Source: Dehalococcoidia bacterium (GTDB lineage: Bacteria; Chloroflexota; Dehalococcoidia; UBA3495). From it: a DNA stretch of 17,459 nucleotides. A program made the position numbers and the translations under genes. Below the pieces are notes generated by a model. The model was not told where the DNA came from. It worked only from the letters and a program-made list of their open reading frames with translations, and did not search any database. Shown here piece after piece: positions 14,496-17,459 of this stretch. Position 1 is the stretch's first letter; the number at the start of each line of letters is the position of its first letter. The stretch lies in the NCBI GenBank assembly GCA_002730485.1, contig PCAH01000120.1:1-17459 (forward strand). The letters run 5' to 3'.

Positions 14496-15596
14496 ATGGT
14501 GGTAACCCCGAAAAACAGTCAGATGGACCCCCAAGGGCTCAGACGAGTCGAAGAACTCTTCAGCCAACAGATTGAGACCGGAGTCCATCCAGGAGCAGCG
14601 CTGGCGGTCTATCGCCACGGCCTGCCCGTGCTTGACCTATACAGCGGGCTGGCCGACCAGGATACTGGCAAAGCCGTCACAGAAGACACCATGTTTGTCC
14701 TCTATTCCTCCACCAAGGCAGTGACATCAGCGTGCCTCCACATCCTCTGGGAAAGGGGCAAGTTCGATTGGGACGACACCGTCGCTTCCCATTGGCCGGG
14801 CTTCGCCCAAAAAGGCAAGGAAGATGTCACCATCCGCCACGTCATGACACATCAATCGGGCTTCCCCGATACCCCCAGCCATATGACCTGGGACCGTTGG
14901 CACGACTGGGATGCCGTGGTCGACGCCATGGAACAGATACCCCTGGATTACAAACCCGGCAGAGTGATCGCCTACCATCCTCGCAACTTTGGCTGGGTGG
15001 TGGGTGAATTGGTCCACCGGATCGATGGCCGGACCATCGACCAGTTCGTCAAGGACGAGATCACCGGCCCGCTGAACATCGAAGAATTCCACCTGGGCAT
15101 AGATCCTTCCATGGAGAGTCGGGTCTCCAAACTCCACGCCATGGAAGACTGTGACCGTACCAGCCAGGTGAATATCTACAACCGGCCCGAGGTGCACACC
15201 GCAGTGCTGCCCGCTGGCGGCGGGATTGCCACGGCCCGGGGTCTGGCCAGGTTCTACGCGATGATGGCTGGCGGCGGGACATTAGACGGGGTGACCACCT
15301 TGAAGGCCGAGACGGTTGCAGCGGTCACCAGACAGCAATCGGAGGGTTTGGACCACAGCCTGGACCGGAACGTGAAACGGAGCCTTGGTCTCTCGCTGGG
15401 AGACCCGCGTTCAGCCGCTCCCGGAAATGAGGACATCCGTACCTTTGGCCACGCCGGTTCGGGAACATCTGTCGGTTGGGCCAACGCCGATTCAGGTCTG
15501 GCTTTTGCTTATATCACCAACGGGTTCAGGGCTGAGATTACGAACACGCCCAGGCTGGCGGCCATATCCCAGGCCGTTCTGGATGCGGCCCTTTAG
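14496..15596 (+). CDS. Serine hydrolase, beta-lactamase-fold esterase (EstB-like)
   Basis: A 366-residue protein of the class C beta-lactamase/DD-peptidase superfamily, in the esterase subgroup. The nucleophile motif SxxK is S71-S-T-K74 (LYSSTKAV). The second motif reads YHPRNFGWVVGEL (about 160-172), like the Y-H-x-x-T/N-F-G-W of EstB-type esterases and unlike the YxN of true beta-lactamases. A Gly-rich GGGIATARGLARFY follows, and FGHAGSGTSVGWAN near the end carries the HxG-type third motif. There is no signal peptide, so it should be cytoplasmic. The likely role is hydrolysis of an ester or lactone linked to the neighbouring hydratase pathway. The ATG has only a distant GAGG 10 bases upstream; an internal ATG at 14523 is possible. 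This is not evidence of antibiotic resistance. Confidence 0.88.
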   Translation: MVVTPKNSQMDPQGLRRVEELFSQQIETGVHPGAALAVYRHGLPVLDLYSGLADQDTGKAVTEDTMFVLYSSTKAVTSACLHILWERGKFDWDDTVASHWPGFAQKGKEDVTIRHVMTHQSGFPDTPSHMTWDRWHDWDAVVDAMEQIPLDYKPGRVIAYHPRNFGWVVGELVHRIDGRTIDQFVKDEITGPLNIEEFHLGIDPSMESRVSKLHAMEDCDRTSQVNIYNRPEVHTAVLPAGGGIATARGLARFYAMMAGGGTLDGVTTLKAETVAAVTRQQSEGLDHSLDRNVKRSLGLSLGDPRSAAPGNEDIRTFGHAGSGTSVGWANADSGLAFAYITNGFRAEITNTPRLAAISQAVLDAAL

Positions 15597-15628
15597 CCAG
15601 GACAATCACCCCCAGGAGACATCAAACG

Positions 15629-15820
15629 ATGGCAAGTCCCAAGAAGACATTTGAAATCGAGTTGGGAACAGACCAGATGGCCTTCATCCGTTCCATGAAA
15701 GATAAATACGAGATAGTGGATGAAAGCAAAACACTCAGGGCAGTCATCGACTATTTGATTGGCACCCGAAGTGTTCATGACGAGGTGTTTGGGAAGCGTC
15801 GCTGTTATAGGTGCGACTAA
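15629..15820 (+). CDS. Small protein, ribbon-helix-helix-like with C-terminal CxxC
   Basis: A 63-residue protein. Residues 6-13 (KTFEIELG) can form a beta strand, followed by two predicted helices (TDQMAFIRSMKDKY and SKTLRAVIDYLIGT). That is the order of a ribbon-helix-helix DNA-binding fold such as CopG/Arc. The end, KRRCYRCD, has a C-x-x-C pair that could hold a metal or disulfide. GGAG lies 10 bases before the ATG, a somewhat long spacing. It starts 32 bases after the serine hydrolase and is probably the last gene of that transcript. It could regulate the operon or be an antitoxin-like protein; there is no adjacent toxin-like frame. The fold assignment is inferred from pattern only. Confidence 0.65.
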   Translation: MASPKKTFEIELGTDQMAFIRSMKDKYEIVDESKTLRAVIDYLIGTRSVHDEVFGKRRCYRCD

Positions 15821-15845
15821 CGCCAAACGTTTCTAGGCAGAGCGC

Positions 15846-16271
15846 CTAACGCATGTTCTTGATGGCTTCCAAAGCCAGCTTATAGCCATAGATCCCAAAC
15901 CCGTAAACCGAGCCTTTGCAGACCGGTTGTATCTGCGAGACCGTCCCCCGAGACGTCGGGTTTGAGGCATGCACCTCAATCATGGGGAATTGTACCTGGG
16001 CGATGGCGGCTTTGATGGGTCCGGTGGTGGTGGTGTATCCAGCCGGGTTGATGATACCAGCCTCATAACCATTGTCATGGGCGTCATACAGGGCGTTGAT
16101 GACCTCACCCTCGACGTTGGAATGGAACAACTCTATGTCCATATCCAACTCCTTGCCATAACCAACGATCTGCTCGTTCATCTCACCCAAGGTCATGGGA
16201 CCAAAAGTTTCCAGTTGAACTTTGCCCCTCATGTTCATTCCTGCGCCCTGAATCACCAACACTTTACCCAT
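15846..16271 (-). CDS. Type II 3-dehydroquinate dehydratase homologue with altered active site
   Basis: A 141-residue protein that aligns along its whole length with AroQ: VLVIQGAGMNMRG, LFHSNVEGEVINALYDA, INPAGYTTTT, IEVHASNPTSRG, and GFGIYGYKLALEAI. Measured against the well-known AroQ active site, N13, N75, E99, H101 and R108 are kept. The catalytic Tyr is F23 (ETFG), the loop Arg is V17, the substrate-binding His is T81 and the second Arg position is S112. It is therefore unlikely to run the normal shikimate or quinate reaction and may act on another cyclic hydroxy acid. AGGAG sits 8 bases before the ATG. It follows the protoglobin gene on the same strand with 77 bases between, a gap that contains a short GC-rich stem (16318-16338). 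I give no symbol because orthology to aroQ is doubtful. Confidence 0.85.
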   Translation of the reverse strand: MGKVLVIQGAGMNMRGKVQLETFGPMTLGEMNEQIVGYGKELDMDIELFHSNVEGEVINALYDAHDNGYEAGIINPAGYTTTTGPIKAAIAQVQFPMIEVHASNPTSRGTVSQIQPVCKGSVYGFGIYGYKLALEAIKNMR

Positions 16272-16348
16272 GCTGTTCTCTCCTAAAAATCTTCGATTTG
16301 TTTTGACTGAATGCCCTTGCCGAGATGAATCTCCCGGCTGGGCAGTTG

Positions 16349-16921
16349 TTACTCTGAGTCCGGCATTGGCGGCGCCGGCTCTGTCTCTGCGGTGGGAGTC
16401 TCATTGATGTAACCAGCCTGCAATATGTCCAGTTGCACCATCAACATCTTGTTCCAAGCCACCGAGGCCCGGTGGGCTTCTTCCCGGTCTTCGATCTCTG
16501 AGTGGAATATTTCCGCAAGCAACGTCTGCAGATAGGACATGGATCCGATCATGAACCTGCCGGGGACTGAACCCATATGTGCCCGGTGCGATGGCGGATG
16601 GCTGTGCACGATTCCCGTGGCCAGTAGCCTGACTGGGTAATCCTCGTCGATCTTGAAGTCCAAAGAGCCCCGGAGCCAGCGCAGCAGACTGTGTTTGCGG
16701 CGTTCCAAACGATCATCATCAACCGCTTTTTCTTCGTTCAGAAAGAACCGACGCGTCTCTTGAAATCTCAAGAAATGGTCGTAGACTTCTGCGGTGATCT
16801 CCTCACCCTTGGACAGCACCAGTTCACGAGTGGATTCGATGATATCCAGTTCGTTTTGGCCCAGCCCCACAAAGGCGGACACCTCTTTCATTCTAGCGGG
16901 CCAATCTACAAGTTCCGGCAT
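16349..16921 (-). CDS. Single-domain protoglobin (heme sensor-type globin)
   Basis: A 190-residue heme protein of the protoglobin/globin-coupled-sensor lineage without an attached output domain. Features are an N-terminal pre-helix, the ELDIIESTRELVLSKG and VYDHFLRFQETRRFF helices, and TGIVHSHPPSHRAHMG (102-117), with H106 the likely proximal heme ligand. GRFMIGSMSYLQTLL follows in the position of the family's G-x-P-x-x-x-x-x-x-Y stretch. The tail (TPTAETEPAPPMPDSE) is acidic and Pro-rich, probably flexible. Such proteins bind O2, CO or NO; a sensing, scavenging or peroxidase-like role is possible. The ATG at 16921 has GGAG 5 bases upstream, better than the GTG at 16927. A good promoter lies at 17013-16985. 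The dehydroquinase-like gene probably shares its transcript. Confidence 0.88.
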   Translation of the reverse strand: MPELVDWPARMKEVSAFVGLGQNELDIIESTRELVLSKGEEITAEVYDHFLRFQETRRFFLNEEKAVDDDRLERRKHSLLRWLRGSLDFKIDEDYPVRLLATGIVHSHPPSHRAHMGSVPGRFMIGSMSYLQTLLAEIFHSEIEDREEAHRASVAWNKMLMVQLDILQAGYINETPTAETEPAPPMPDSE

Positions 16922-16984
16922 CTTCACTCCGGGTTTCCTACTGCTGACCGAAGCGATTCTTTCCGCGACGGTTCAGCCAAACAG

Positions 16985-17013
16985 AATATAACGGTTCCCA
17001 TGGTGGCGGGCAA
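16985..17013 (-). promoter_or_regulatory. Sigma70-type promoter for the protoglobin gene
   Basis: Reading on the minus strand, TTGCCC (17013-17008) and TATATT (16990-16985) are separated by exactly 17 bases. Transcription would begin near 16978, about 57 bases before the protoglobin ATG. Confidence 0.65.
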
Positions 17014-17037
17014 GGAGAATACGCGTAGACGCTCACG

Positions 17038-17457
17038 CTAAGTTTCGTTAGCCAAGGGCTCTTGGACGGTATTCTCCGGCTCAGGCGATTCTTCAACTGG
17101 ATCGGCCTCGGCCTGGGTAAGAGGCTTCCAGGCCAGGGGAGTCAGGAAGACGGCAGGTAGAAGCAGGACCAACCCCGCCAACATATTCATAGATATGGCC
17201 CATTGGATCGAGACAGAAGAGGCCATCAAACCGATCTCGGCCGCACCCAGCGGAGTACCAACACCGATAAAGACGCTCAGCAGGCCCATCATCCGGCCGC
17301 GCATATCATGGGGCGTGGACAGCATTGTGATCGCGCTCTGCATGGTGGCAAAACCAGACTGGAAGATCCCACCCAAGGTCAACAGAGAAAAGGTCAATGC
17401 GTACCAGGGAGACCAGACAAAGAAGATTCCGACAAGCAACACACCCAGGCAGCCCAG
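17038..17457 (-). CDS. MFS transporter, C-terminal part (N terminus beyond window)
   Basis: The last 139 residues of a major facilitator; the frame is open to the window end, so the GTG at 17442 is internal. It contains about four hydrophobic segments, a conserved loop STPHDMRGRMMGLLSV (with D-x-R-G as in MFS_3 proteins), and an acidic tail (EADPVEESPEPENTVQEP) that is likely cytoplasmic. It resembles the C-terminal half of the MFS protein at 2100-3371: SPWY, GFATMQ versus GFSAMQ, and MRGRMMGLL versus KRGTALGML align in the same order. The two are probably members of one exporter family. Substrate unknown. Confidence 0.85.
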   Translation of the reverse strand: MGCLGVLLVGIFFVWSPWYALTFSLLTLGGIFQSGFATMQSAITMLSTPHDMRGRMMGLLSVFIGVGTPLGAAEIGLMASSVSIQWAISMNMLAGLVLLLPAVFLTPLAWKPLTQAEADPVEESPEPENTVQEPLANET

Positions 17458-17459
17458 CA

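Noticed and set aside
14496..15596. Reading the serine hydrolase as a resistance beta-lactamase
   Set aside because: The second motif is YHPRNFG, as in EstB-type esterases, not YxN, and there is no signal peptide for export to the periplasm.
1..17459. tRNA, rRNA, CRISPR arrays and insertion sequences
   Set aside because: By eye I found no T-loop-like GGTTCRAATCC sequences in a cloverleaf context, no regularly spaced repeats, and no transposase-like frames or terminal inverted repeats; a covariance-model search would be more sensitive.

Overview
This window is ordinary bacterial chromosome: densely packed genes with moderately high GC, Shine-Dalgarno sites, sigma70-type promoters and hairpin-plus-T terminators. 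I see no insertion sequences, CRISPR arrays, tRNAs or rRNAs. The gene mix is a molybdopterin hydroxylase, a class III CoA-transferase, an HpaB-type flavin monooxygenase, a hydratase of the 2-keto-4-pentenoate/FAH type, an esterase-type serine hydrolase and two related MFS transporters. That catabolic set resembles what is known of SAR202-like Chloroflexota, but this assignment is inference from gene content only.

Layout. (1) 1-3371, plus strand: the 3' part of a xanthine-dehydrogenase-family large subunit, a terminator, then an MFS exporter. (2) 3368-4609, minus: a CaiB/BaiF CoA-transferase whose stop codon overlaps the MFS stop. (3) 4712-6679, plus: a compact operon with a near-consensus promoter, a VOC-fold protein, an Acr3 arsenite-type permease, a 75-aa membrane protein and a strong terminator. 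(4) 6716-7369, minus: a small membrane protein followed by a Cys-rich protein resembling TIGR04076. (5) 7370-10921: a signalling and cytoskeleton-like island. It holds an OmpR-type regulator whose receiver has lost its phosphorylation residues, a divergent FtsZ/tubulin-family GTPase, and, divergently transcribed, a stand-alone CheY-like receiver with a canonical phospho-site. The receiver's natural start is separated from its reading frame by a C7 tract. (6) 10990-12441, minus: an HpaB-family monooxygenase. (7) 12579-15820, plus: exonuclease III behind a strong promoter and a long leader rich in inverted repeats, then the hydratase, the serine hydrolase and a small ribbon-helix-helix-like protein. 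(8) 15846-17457, minus: a type II dehydroquinase homologue lacking key catalytic residues, a single-domain protoglobin with its own promoter, and the C-terminal part of a second MFS transporter that runs off the window.

How the genes may work together. The oxidative and CoA-transfer genes suggest uptake or export and stepwise degradation of organic acids or aromatic-like compounds, but no complete pathway is visible. The most unusual part is region 5. A tubulin-superfamily GTPase with altered nucleotide-binding and catalytic loops sits between a non-phosphorylatable DNA-binding regulator and a phosphorylatable receiver that lacks an output domain. This could be an undescribed positioning or signal-controlled filament system. 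That idea rests on gene order and motif loss and is not proven by the sequence.
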